From positions 3,304,501 to 3,368,500 of the forward strand of contig NC_019676.1 of the NCBI RefSeq assembly GCF_000316625.1: a stretch of 64,000 bases of DNA. Direction: 5' to 3'. The notes under the pieces are model-generated. The model searched no databases, was not told the DNA's origin, and was given only the letters and a program-made list of their open reading frames with translations. Both the position numbers and the translations under genes were made by a program. Source of the stretch: Nostoc sp. PCC 7107 (GTDB taxonomy: Bacteria; Cyanobacteriota; Cyanobacteriia; Cyanobacteriales; Nostocaceae). This document shows, in pieces, positions 1 to 7,605 of the stretch (position 1 is its first letter; every line of letters starts with the position of its first letter).

Positions 1-565
1 CGCTAATACGCTTACTATTGATATAAGGAGAGCCATTGTAAAAGCTGAGTAAAGCAGTCAAGGCACAGTAATAAATATTATCAGCTTCTTCGCTGTATTC
101 GTGCAGTTCTTCGATTCCTGGTGCTACTGATAAATTATCCATCAAGAGTGTCAGATAATTTAATGCACGTTGGATTATGTAATTAGTATAATGACGAGTC
201 CAATTTTGCAAAAAGGTATGTTGATTGTGCAGTTTTGCCCAGATAATACTTTCGGCTGTAGCACGATTAAACTCTTTATCCTGTGCGCGTCTATGTTGGT
301 AGGTGAGATATTTTGCTTGTCGTTGGGATGGGTTTTCTAACCTCCCTAAATATTCACCAGTTTGGGTTAAATATAAGACGGGAATGTTATGTGAGCGAAC
401 AATTTGAATGACTTCTTTTGGTAAATTGATATTACCAAAGATGATAAACTGACTGAGATTGCGGATGGGAATACAAATGCGTTGAGTTTGTTGATAAAAC
501 ACCTTTAAATATTGGTGTTGAATTTGGAATGTTACGTCCTGTTCAGTGATGTAAATTGTAGACAT
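1..565 (-). CDS. cas1: Cas1 CRISPR integrase, N-terminal part (runs off the window edge)
   Basis: An open frame starts at the ATG at 565-563 and runs without a stop to base 1, giving about 188 residues. It begins MSTIYITEQDVTFQI and continues with the Cas1 N-terminal beta domain: 'IRNLSQFIIFGNINL', 'NIPVLYLTQTGEYLGRL' and then helical sequence. The same blocks occur in the Cas1 half of the RT-Cas1 protein at 3670-5688, so the family call is firm. The beginning of the catalytic domain is visible as 'EYSEEADNIYY', where family members usually read G-x-E-G-x-A-A-x-x-Y-F. Depending on alignment the catalytic Glu is either one of these Glu residues or is replaced by Ser. The rest of the active site lies outside. 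It may belong to a second CRISPR-Cas locus to the left. No array leader adjoins it inside the window. Confidence 0.85.
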   Translation of the reverse strand, partial: MSTIYITEQDVTFQIQHQYLKVFYQQTQRICIPIRNLSQFIIFGNINLPKEVIQIVRSHNIPVLYLTQTGEYLGRLENPSQRQAKYLTYQHRRAQDKEFNRATAESIIWAKLHNQHTFLQNWTRHYTNYIIQRALNYLTLLMDNLSVAPGIEELHEYSEEADNIYYCALTALLSFYNGSPYINSKRIS

Positions 566-641
566 AAATTAAAACCAACTAGGTTTAGTCGTAGGTGAGA
601 AAGTTTTCTTTCTTTACCTATATTTCAATTTTTTCATGTCG

Positions 642-707
642 ATATATGGGTTCATATTTGCGTTTAAGCAATTTTTATATGACTTGGTATATGAGTTATA
701 TGAGTTG
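642..707 (-). promoter_or_regulatory. putative operator/promoter of cas1, shared with RT-cas1
   Basis: About 77 bases upstream of the cas1 start lies ATATATGGGTTCATATTTG (642) and, 31 bases further on, TTTTATATGACTTGG followed by TATATGAGTTATATGAG (673-704). The same two elements with the same 31-base offset occur upstream of RT-cas1 (5839 and 5870). The function is inferred. The conserved sequence and spacing between two non-identical genes is what is seen. Confidence 0.5.
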
Positions 708-925
708 CTCAAAAGGCATTAAAAAAAGCTGGAAATAGTATCCCAGACTTAAGCATACTTAAAACAATAAAGTGATTATTTATACTTTTTGTTGGTTTGG
801 CCAAGCTTCGAGTTCAGCAACTTCTGAGAAATTTAACAACTCTTCTCCCCATCCAGGGGTAAAAGCACAGTCACAGGTAAAATATATGTACGCCAAGTCC
901 CCATCCCCAAACCCCACAAACCACC

Positions 926-1162
926 ATGAAACAAATTACCCTTGCAGAACTTCCCGAAACTGTCCAAAACCTAATTAACCAAGCTCAAAAAACAGGCGAA
1001 CCCCTCACTATCATCCAAAATGGTGTCCCCTTCGCCATCATATCCCCCATTCAGAAAAAATCACTCCTGCAAACACTTTCTACCCTTGAACCATTGGACG
1101 AAGACTTTGCCGACGTGGACGAAGGATTATTGCCCTTAGATGATATTGAGTTTTCCAAATGA
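926..1162 (+). CDS. Phd/YefM-type antitoxin
   Basis: This 78-residue protein has the N-terminal Phd/YefM pattern: 'MKQITLAELPETVQNLINQAQKTGEPLTI', then 'NGVPFAIISPI', which normally forms the DNA-binding dimer. The acidic C-terminal tail, with many Asp and Glu residues from about residue 55, would be the toxin-wrapping segment. Its stop codon overlaps the start of the next gene (ATGA at 1159-1162), the usual antitoxin-toxin coupling. Its expected roles, by family, are neutralising the PIN toxin and repressing the operon. An upstream frame from 772 overlaps its beginning but shows no family features, so the ATG at 926 is preferred. Confidence 0.85.
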   Translation: MKQITLAELPETVQNLINQAQKTGEPLTIIQNGVPFAIISPIQKKSLLQTLSTLEPLDEDFADVDEGLLPLDDIEFSK

Positions 1163-1578
1163 GTTATTTATACTTATTAGATACAAACATCATTTCTGAA
1201 CTAATTAAAAATCCCAGAGGACTGATATTTTCCCAAATTCAAAATGTCGGAGAAGATACAGTTTGTATAAGTATTATCGTAGCTTGTGAGTCAAGATTTG
1301 GAGCAAAAAAAAAGAACTCTCAAAAGCTCATAGAAAGACTTGAAATCATCTTGGATAGTATTGAAATACTACTCCTAACTCATCCCGTAGAGGAATATTA
1401 CGCAGAAATCCGCACGGATTTAGAACAGCAAGGTAAACCGATTGGCGGTAATGACTTATTAATTGCTGCCCATTCCTTAAGCCTTGGTTTAACTCTCGTT
1501 ACCGACAATGTTCGCGAATTTTCCCGCGTTTCTAATTTAAAAGTAGAAAACTGGCTCAAACCTGATTTAAAACCCTAA
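1159..1578 (+). CDS. PIN-domain toxin (VapC/FitB-like RNase)
   Basis: This 139-residue PIN-domain protein begins 'MSYLYLLDTNIISELIK', giving the first conserved Asp (DTN). A conserved Glu follows in 'ACESRFGAKK', then 'GGNDLLIAAHSLSLGLTLVTDN' supplies the third and fourth acidic positions. That is a complete metal-binding set for a ribonuclease of the VapC/FitB type. It overlaps the antitoxin stop by four bases. The pair ends 36 bases before the distal end of CRISPR array 1, so it sits between the array and the partial cas1. Toxin-antitoxin pairs are common in such islands and may stabilise them. A direct CRISPR role is not shown. Confidence 0.85.
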   Translation: MSYLYLLDTNIISELIKNPRGLIFSQIQNVGEDTVCISIIVACESRFGAKKKNSQKLIERLEIILDSIEILLLTHPVEEYYAEIRTDLEQQGKPIGGNDLLIAAHSLSLGLTLVTDNVREFSRVSNLKVENWLKPDLKP

Positions 1579-1614
1579 CTATTTCAGCTCATTTGTTTCA
1601 GAGTATGGCAAAAC

Positions 1615-3344
1615 GTTTCCATCCCCGTGAGGGGTAAGTGATTTAAAACGGAGATTTGCAAAAAATAAAAAACGCTATGTCAAGTTTCCATCCCCGTGAG
1701 GGGTAAGTGATTTAAAACCTCTCTGCAAAATCAGGGAGAAGAATTGACCCCTGAGGAAGAAGCCGTTTCCATCCCCGTGAGGGGTAAGTGATTTAAAACA
1801 AGAGAGATCCACATATTTTTACAGTTGAAATTCTTGAGTTTCCATCCCCGTGAGGGGTAAGTGATTTAAAACTCTTTGTATTAGGATCACTAGCATACTT
1901 CCACCATGAGGTTTCCATCCCCGTGAGGGGTAAGTGATTTAAAACCCTAAATGGAGAACAGCTTACTTCCAAAACTGTAAATGTTTCCATCCCCGTGAGG
2001 GGTAAGTGATTTAAAACTTATAGAAAAAGGCGGAGCCGCATTCGATGCGGCGATCAAGTTTCCATCCCCGTGAGGGGTAAGTGATTTAAAACTTGTCACG
2101 GATATTTTGTTGCCTGGGTGGCAAAAGCGTTTCCATCCCCGTGAGGGGTAAGTGATTTAAAACACGTTTTTGTGTTGGTAAGCAATGCTGCTGGGGATCG
2201 TTTCCATCCCCGTGAGGGGTAAGTGATTTAAAACACTTGAGTTTCACTCTAAAGGACAGGGTGTTGCTGTAGTAAAGTTTCCATCCCCGTGAGGGGTAAG
2301 TGATTTAAAACAATTGGCAAATTTCTGCGTTTGGAGGGATTGTGTTTCCGTTTCCATCCCCGTGAGGGGTAAGTGATTTAAAACAATGTCGCAAAGAAAA
2401 ATCTTCGAGATAAGATTAGAAGTGTTTCCATCCCCGTGAGGGGTAAGTGATTTAAAACCGTATCATATAGGCGAAGATAGTCTTAAAGACTGGGGTATTC
2501 TTTGTTTCCATCCCCGTGAGGGGTAAGTGATTTAAAACCACAAGATGTGCGCAATAACTTGGAGCAGAGAAAAAGTTTCCATCCCCGTGAGGGGTAAGTG
2601 ATTTAAAACGATGTGCTTTGAATTTTTCAAAGCACAAAGTCAGCCATTGTTTCCATCCCCGTGAGGGGTAAGTGATTTAAAACTAGTGGTAGTTTTGGCG
2701 AAACTACATGCAACGACAAAGTTTCCATCCCCGTGAGGGGTAAGTGATTTAAAACAATTTTCGCCGAGCGGCGGCGTGGGCGGAGCAGCAACGGTTTCCA
2801 TCCCCGTGAGGGGTAAGTGATTTAAAACCATTCGGCATTCTGGCTCGGTTGGAGGTCGCATTCGTGAGTTTCCATCCCCGTGAGGGGTAAGTGATTTAAA
2901 ACGATATAGTTGCCTCGCTTGCAACTTTAATAGCACATAAAAGTTTCCATCCCCGTGAGGGGTAAGTGATTTAAAACTCTGGGGCAAAACATCACCTTGT
3001 CGTACGGTACCGAGGTTTCCATCCCCGTGAGGGGTAAGTGATTTAAAACGAATTCTAGAGTTAATGTCTCAAAAGGGCTATTCTAGTTTCCATCCCCGTG
3101 AGGGGTAAGTGATTTAAAACATTAAATGGTTACCAGCTCCTGAGAGGCTGGCAACTATGTTTCCATCCCCGTGAGGGGTAAGTGATTTAAAACTTTTTAT
3201 TTTCCCATTTCATCTCCTGCGGGAGGGGAGATGGTTTCCATCCCCGTGAGGGGTAAGTGATTTAAAACCACAAAAGATCTCAGAAAGGGGCAAGCGCATC
3301 CTCGCCCTGGTTTCCATCCCCGTGAGGGGTAAGTGATTTAAAAC
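1615..3344 (-). CRISPR. CRISPR array 1, 24 repeats and 23 spacers
   Basis: Twenty-four copies of a 35-base repeat, apparently identical, are separated by 23 spacers of about 34-46 bases. On the minus strand the repeat starts GTTTTAAATCACTTAC and ends CACGGGGATGGAAAC; the central CCCC-TCAC-GGGG can form a short hairpin. Repeats start at 1615, 1684, 1765, 1838, 1911, 1983, 2058, 2129, 2200, 2277, 2350, 2424, 2504, 2575, 2649, 2721, 2794, 2868, 2943, 3015, 3086, 3159, 3234 and 3310. The orientation is set by the leader at 3345-3540 and by the GAAAC end, so transcription runs right to left and the newest spacer is 3269-3309. Six spacers carry perfect stems of 6 bp or more with short loops (see findings). 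The repeat matches array 2 except at positions 6 and 10-12. Confidence 0.98.
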
Positions 3345-3540
3345 CCTACTCTTACACAGACCTTACCAAATAAAGCTTACAGAAGTGTAAAACTGAGGGG
3401 GGTCTGTTTTACCTGTCAACAAACTACCATTATTGACAATAAAGGCAGTATCAAATTCACTCAAACGCTTATACAGTAAGTCATCTGAGGGGGTCTACGA
3501 AACAATAGGCTTTTCAGCATTTGGCTGACCCCCTCAGTTT
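3345..3540 (-). promoter_or_regulatory. leader of CRISPR array 1
   Basis: Read on the minus strand this region aligns with the leader of array 2 over most of its length. Shared blocks are CTGAGGGGGTCAG, GACCCCCTCAG, CTTACTGTA, TTTGAGT, TTGACAGGTAAA and AGACCCCCCTCAG; both end GTAGG directly before the first repeat. CTGAGGGGGTC (3485-3495) and GACCCCCTCAG (3527-3537) form an 11-bp inverted repeat, with a third, near-identical copy at 3393-3404. Promoter and integration-site functions are inferred from position and conservation. Confidence 0.85.
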
Positions 3541-3669
3541 ACATTTCTTTACAAACTTGTTTTAGGAAACTAACTATTAAGTTACAAACAAAGAAGGCTG
3601 ATTGAATTTTCATGGTGCAGGCATTGGTATAAACAATACCATACCAATCAACATGATGCAATTTCTTGA

Positions 3670-5688
3670 TTAAGGTTTCCAAATCATTGGTCGATAGATT
3701 TTTACCTCTCCTGTCAGACAAGCTACATACTCCCGCACTTGTAACTCTAAACACCTGCGGAAACTCACCTTATATCCTGTATTTGGGTGCGTTAACTCCG
3801 ACTGCAACTTTTCTTCCCAGTGCTTGAGAAACTTTTTCAACGCATGGGGTTGAAGATATACGCCTCCTTTTTCATCAGGAGGGGTAAAATCATCTTCTGT
3901 GAAAATATTGGAATTAATCAAATAAGCAACTAAAGAATCAACTAGTTGAGCGCGAAATTCCTCCATTAAATCGCTAACCAAAGCTGGGTGATTATCGCGG
4001 GGAACATGAAGATTACCAAAGTGACTGTGTAATCCTACAGCTTGGATAAACGAGAAAATATTGTGGCTAAGTAAGGTATATCCTAAACTTAAAAGGCTAT
4101 TCACAGGGTCAGTTGGTGGGCGTTTGGTACGCTTTTCAAATTTAAACGCACCAGAAAATAAACTTCCTAATGCTTGAAAATAAACTGTTGCGGCTCTTCC
4201 TTCATATCCTCGCAACGCATCCATACTTTCTGCAAAAGGTAATTTATCCATCAAAATATCTAAATCTTTGATTGCTTCTTTGACAAGATTATCGTCGAAC
4301 TCTGATGATTTTCGGCGTTTTAAACGCATCAATAAAATGCGAGAGTTATGAATTTTAGCTGTCACAATTACTTCTGCTAGAGTTCGTGTAAACTCAGGAT
4401 TTTGGCAACGTTCAACCTGTAACATCAAATATTCAACCTTAGCATCACCCGAAACTTGCAATCTACCAAAATATCTGCCCTTCTGCGATAAATACATAAT
4501 CGAAATTCGTCGCCGCAAAGCCATACTCACCGCACCATGCGAAACATTACAACAACCAAATAACACCACATTACTCACTCGACTAACTGGAACCTTAATT
4601 CGCAATTGACCTTGATAATAAACTTGGAATTGCTGATTTTTGACACTTAAATATGCGCCTTGGTCTGTTATATATAAAGTAGTCATGGTTTCCTGCCAGT
4701 AATGAGATAAAGATGCTCTAGGAAAGTTAATCGGCTTGTCAATACTGCAAGCTTTAGGCGGATGAGAAACTGGTTTTTTTGGTCTTGGTTTAGTGCGAAA
4801 ATAAGGATTACCCGAATCATTAATTACCCATTCACCTTTGAGTACAGGTTTGGGAGGCGGTGGTGCATAAACTTCACCGCCAGCAAAGCGATAACCTAAA
4901 AAAGTAAACTCATCATTAGGAGTGAAAATCTGTGTCTTCTCTGATTGGAGAGTTAAATAAACCTCTCCCAACCAAACAGTAATTTTGTCAAGGATGCGGT
5001 TGGCTTCTTGCCAACTATTACAAGCAATCACAAAATCATCACCATACCGCACTAAATTAATCCCTTGACTCAGACATTTTTTATCAAAATTAGTCAGATA
5101 TAAATTAGCTAAAGCACCAGAAAGTATTCCACCTTGTAAAACTCCTTTGCCAAAATTACGATATTGTCCAGCAATGATCATTCCTGATTGCAACTGTTGT
5201 TCTATTAACTGTAATACACTCGGTTCAAGAGATAATTTCTCCAAGAAAGTTAACAACAATGCCCAAGAAAGATTATCAAAAAAATCAGCAACATCAGCTT
5301 TGATAATCCATTTCGGTTGATATTGGTAATATCCATATAAATGCTGTACTGCTTGCAGAATATTGTGTCCCGGACGATAAGCATAGCTACAATCTAGAAA
5401 GGTACCTTCTAAAGGAAAATACAACTCATCTAGTAGCAAACGCTGAATAATTCGATCCCGCACAGTAGGGATACCAACTAACCGCTTATCACCATTTTTT
5501 TTAGGTATATAAAACCCCTTGGCGGGACTTGCTGTATAAGTTTCATTGTTGAGTTGATAGACGAGATTCTGCAATTGTTCAGTAGCCATCGACTCGAATA
5601 ATTCTACAGAAATCCCATCTACACCCGCAGTCTTACTCCCCGCACAAACTTGTAGCCATGCGAAATGTAGATGTTCTTGAGTGAACAT
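3670..5688 (-). CDS. reverse transcriptase-Cas1 fusion (CRISPR adaptation)
   Basis: This 672-residue fusion has an N-terminal reverse transcriptase (residues about 1-290) with motifs in order: 'AGVDGIS', 'KGFYIPKKNGDKRLVGIP', 'KADVADFFDNLS', 'GVLQGGILSGALANLYL', the catalytic 'RYGDD', 'LTLQSEKTQIF' and 'FTFLGYRF'. YGDD replaces the more usual YADD. A Pro- and Lys-rich linker follows, then Cas1 from about residue 336 ('MTTLYITDQGAYLSV'). Its catalytic set is Glu in 'GYEGRAATVYF', His in 'GLHSHFGNLH' and acidic residues in 'LMEEFRAQLVD'. No N-terminal Cas6 domain is present. By family it integrates spacers and can use RNA as a source; RT-Cas1 proteins accompany type III systems. It lies between two inward-facing leaders. 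No cas2 was found next to it, which is unusual. Confidence 0.95.
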   Translation of the reverse strand: MFTQEHLHFAWLQVCAGSKTAGVDGISVELFESMATEQLQNLVYQLNNETYTASPAKGFYIPKKNGDKRLVGIPTVRDRIIQRLLLDELYFPLEGTFLDCSYAYRPGHNILQAVQHLYGYYQYQPKWIIKADVADFFDNLSWALLLTFLEKLSLEPSVLQLIEQQLQSGMIIAGQYRNFGKGVLQGGILSGALANLYLTNFDKKCLSQGINLVRYGDDFVIACNSWQEANRILDKITVWLGEVYLTLQSEKTQIFTPNDEFTFLGYRFAGGEVYAPPPPKPVLKGEWVINDSGNPYFRTKPRPKKPVSHPPKACSIDKPINFPRASLSHYWQETMTTLYITDQGAYLSVKNQQFQVYYQGQLRIKVPVSRVSNVVLFGCCNVSHGAVSMALRRRISIMYLSQKGRYFGRLQVSGDAKVEYLMLQVERCQNPEFTRTLAEVIVTAKIHNSRILLMRLKRRKSSEFDDNLVKEAIKDLDILMDKLPFAESMDALRGYEGRAATVYFQALGSLFSGAFKFEKRTKRPPTDPVNSLLSLGYTLLSHNIFSFIQAVGLHSHFGNLHVPRDNHPALVSDLMEEFRAQLVDSLVAYLINSNIFTEDDFTPPDEKGGVYLQPHALKKFLKHWEEKLQSELTHPNTGYKVSFRRCLELQVREYVACLTGEVKIYRPMIWKP

Positions 5689-5726
5689 GATGAATAAGTA
5701 AAAAGTAAAAAGGCAAAAGTTTTAAA

Positions 5727-5818
5727 GTAGGTTGGGTGAAGCAACAGCGAAACCCAACATAGATTTTGCCAACTCAAGATGGTTTTATATTGAGTTTTTT
5801 AACGTCCACCCAACCTAC
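5727..5818. repeat. inverted-repeat-bounded intergenic element (MITE-like)
   Basis: GTAGGTTGGGTG (5727-5738) and CACCCAACCTAC (5807-5818) are perfect 12-base terminal inverted repeats around about 68 bases that also contain AACCCAACA. This resembles the small palindromic repeats scattered through Nostocales genomes. It sits between the RT-cas1 start and the putative operator, so it would lie in the leader of that transcript. Confidence 0.65.
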
Positions 5819-5837
5819 AATTTAATTGTTGCAGTGC

Positions 5838-5899
5838 TATATATGAGTTCGTGTATGGGTTATTGACTCTTTTATATGAGTTCGTATATGACTTATGCC
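5838..5899 (-). promoter_or_regulatory. putative operator/promoter of RT-cas1
   Basis: ATATATGAGTTCGTGTATGG (5839) and TTTTATATGAGTTCGTATATG (5870) stand 31 bases apart, exactly as the related pair upstream of the partial cas1 (642 and 673). The motif TATATGAGTTCG is repeated within the element. It lies about 150 bases upstream of the start codon, separated from it by the inverted-repeat element at 5727-5818. The regulatory role is inferred from conservation. Confidence 0.5.
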
Positions 5900-5928
5900 A
5901 ATTCAAAAATTATGAATAAATTTGCTCA

Positions 5929-5953
5929 AGAGACGTTGCATTGCAACGTCTCT
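5929..5953. repeat. 25-base near-perfect palindrome
   Basis: AGAGACGTTGCA and TGCAACGTCTCT flank a single T. A related palindrome with the GTAGAGACGTTG arm occurs at 44474-44501, so this is a dispersed repeat family. Here it lies just beyond the 3' end of the small gene at 5963-6241 and could act as its terminator. Confidence 0.7.
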
Positions 5954-5962
5954 ACATCTAGA

Positions 5963-6241
5963 TTACTGCATCAAAATTTGACGGCTTAAAATACTCATCA
6001 CCTCATCTGGATTACCCGTTGCTTGCAGTGGACTCCAATCTCCCACACTGGCGTAACCAATAACTTGCAAATAGTGAATTGTACTGGTGACGGCTTTGGG
6101 AGAACCAATTAGTAAATGTTTAATTGGTTCTCGGTGGGGAAATGGTTGTTGGGGTATTTGCTTGGGAGTGGGGAAGTGGAAGTTTTGTCTTAAGAACTGG
6201 ACTAATGGGAATTGGGCGAATTTGAGTAATTGTGCCATCAT
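5963..6241 (-). CDS. conserved hypothetical protein, 92 residues
   Basis: This short protein of unknown function has no signal peptide or membrane segment. It contains an N-terminal 'FAQFPLVQFLRQNFHFP', a Pro-rich turn ('PKQIPQQPFPHREPI'), then 'KHLLIGSPKAVTSTIHYLQVIGYASVGDWSPLQAT' and 'DEVMSILSRQI'. The alternating hydrophobic pattern and an AAGGAG-like site about ten bases before the ATG at 6241 support a real gene; similar small proteins of unknown role are, from memory, common in cyanobacteria. It lies inside the CRISPR island between RT-cas1 and the HTH-DUF4384 gene, on the RT-cas1 strand. Whether it is CRISPR-ancillary or only a bystander cannot be told. Confidence 0.7.
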   Translation of the reverse strand: MMAQLLKFAQFPLVQFLRQNFHFPTPKQIPQQPFPHREPIKHLLIGSPKAVTSTIHYLQVIGYASVGDWSPLQATGNPDEVMSILSRQILMQ

Positions 6242-6525
6242 TATCTGTATGCTCCTTTTGTGAGGGGTATAAAAGCGATCGCTCTCTTCTTGCCGGAATC
6301 AGACGATCGCTTTTACCTTTTGTGGGGTTTAGATAAGGGCGGTTGCTTTGTTCTTTGGGGAAGGAAGCGATCGCCTTTATCATGTCTTTTATATTAAAGT
6401 ATAAAATTATACTCGTCAACTACTAATTCCAAAATTTTTATTACTAATTTCCCAATTTTTACAAAGACAAATTATCTTAAATAGCAGTTAACTTTTACCT
6501 TTTACCTTTTTACTTTTTACTTGTT
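6242..6525. other. intergenic region with HIP1 sites and heptamer repeats
   Basis: This is the spacer between the divergent genes at 5963-6241 and 6526-7269. It holds several GCGATCGC-type octamers and, at 6491-6521, a run of TTTTACC-type heptamers of the short tandem repeat class. A 99-codon frame on the minus strand (6120-6419) is judged non-coding. No clear promoter was identified. Confidence 0.5.
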
Positions 6526-7269
6526 ATGTCTCGAACTCTGGTAGCATCACCTGAAGGCGTACAACTAGCAAGAAAAGCCCTAAAAGCTAAAAATTTAACC
6601 CAAACAGATTTTGCTATAGAAGTAAGATTAGGTTATTCAACTGTTAGTAATTTCTTCAACACTAAACCGATATATCGCACAAACTTTCAAGAAATATGCG
6701 TGTTTTTGGGTTTAGACTGGAAAGACATCGCCGTGTTTGGTGATATAGAAACCGAAGAACTCTCACCCCTCGATAAATTATGGCAACAACTTCAATCATT
6801 AGGTTCGCCAACTGAACAAATGGGTTTAGTCTTAGTCAAAGAAGAAACACTTGGTTGGGGGACAAGAATCCCCAGTCGGTACGAAACATCAGTGCAAATC
6901 GGGAGTTACATTCAAGTTGAGATAAATTTGTCAACTCCCGGTTATTTATTGTTATTGCAAAAAGATACATCTGGGCAAATGTGGTGTTTTTGTCCTTCAT
7001 GTTTTGCTCAACAGCCACACTTAGATACTGGTAAAACCAGCTTACCGCAACCGGGTTCACCAATGAACGCTTTCCCCGTCGAAGGAACTCCCGGTAAGGA
7101 AGAAATTATCGCCATCATTACCAAAGAAGTACCTCAATTAGACTGGTTAACCCAAGATAATGATGAGGTTTTAGAACTAGAAGCTAGTCATCTGACAGAA
7201 TTACTAAATTATGTGCATGAACACGAAGAATCTCAACTTTGGTATACAGATTACATGGTGAGCGCATGA
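6526..7269 (+). CDS. HTH (XRE-like) protein with C-terminal DUF4384 domain
   Basis: The 247-residue protein starts with a helix-turn-helix region (about residues 8-70): 'GVQLARKALKAKNLTQTDFAIEVRLGYSTVSNFFNTK', typical of XRE-family DNA binding. The C-terminal part (about 115-210) matches the DUF4384 pattern, with 'GYLLLLQKDTSGQMWCFCPSCFAQQ' and 'FPVEGTPGKEEIIAIITKE'. DUF4384 often accompanies caspase-like and kinase proteins in cyanobacteria; its function is unknown. The gene ends about 120 bases before the leader of array 2 and points toward it. It may control the CRISPR transcripts, which is inference from position. Alternatively it is a passenger of the island. No enzymatic motif is seen. 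Confidence 0.8.
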   Translation: MSRTLVASPEGVQLARKALKAKNLTQTDFAIEVRLGYSTVSNFFNTKPIYRTNFQEICVFLGLDWKDIAVFGDIETEELSPLDKLWQQLQSLGSPTEQMGLVLVKEETLGWGTRIPSRYETSVQIGSYIQVEINLSTPGYLLLLQKDTSGQMWCFCPSCFAQQPHLDTGKTSLPQPGSPMNAFPVEGTPGKEEIIAIITKEVPQLDWLTQDNDEVLELEASHLTELLNYVHEHEESQLWYTDYMVSA

Positions 7270-7389
7270 TAAAAAAGTTAATGTTTTCAGCTTTCAAAAT
7301 TTAAGGTATTTTGTTATACTGCCCTTTAAAAGCACAGAACCTTGAAAACTTAATCTAAAGTTTCCAACTGGAACTTAAAGTATTGATTT

Positions 7390-7605
7390 TGACTTTCTTT
7401 ACATAAGTTTACCTGAGGGGGTCAGGCGATCGCTGAAACCCTTATTCTTTCGTTGACCCCCTCAGGTAGCTTACTGTACAAGCTTTTGAGTCTGGTCTAA
7501 TAGCCTTCTATTCTCAATAATATGTACTTATTGACAGGTAAATTAGACCCCCCTCAGAAATGCCTATCTCTAACCCTCTCTGGCTAAGGCTTCTAAAAGG
7601 GTAGG
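7390..7605 (+). promoter_or_regulatory. leader of CRISPR array 2
   Basis: The region holds the inverted repeat CTGAGGGGGTC (7413-7423) and GACCCCCTCAG (7455-7465), then TTGACAGGTAAA and AGACCCCCCTCAG (7545-7557), and ends GTAGG before the first repeat. These blocks match the array 1 leader in order and approximate spacing. Promoter and integration-anchor functions are inferred. Confidence 0.85.

Noticed and set aside
100-130. TTCGATTCC resembling a tRNA T-loop
   Set aside because: It lies inside the cas1 reading frame and no cloverleaf arms could be built around it.
1793-2987. Open frames with repeated 'SLTPHGDGN' in array 1
   Set aside because: They are translations of the 35-base CRISPR repeat and spacers, not genes; the same holds for the 'FITPHGDGN' frames at 7649-9426 in array 2.
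3539-3754. 71-codon frame at the cas2 position after RT-cas1
   Set aside because: It overlaps the RT-Cas1 C-terminus in another frame and lacks the Cas2 beginning and ferredoxin-like pattern, so it is not called as cas2.
6120-6419. 99-codon minus-strand frame
   Set aside because: It overlaps the better supported gene at 5963-6241 and is composed largely of translated HIP1-rich spacer.
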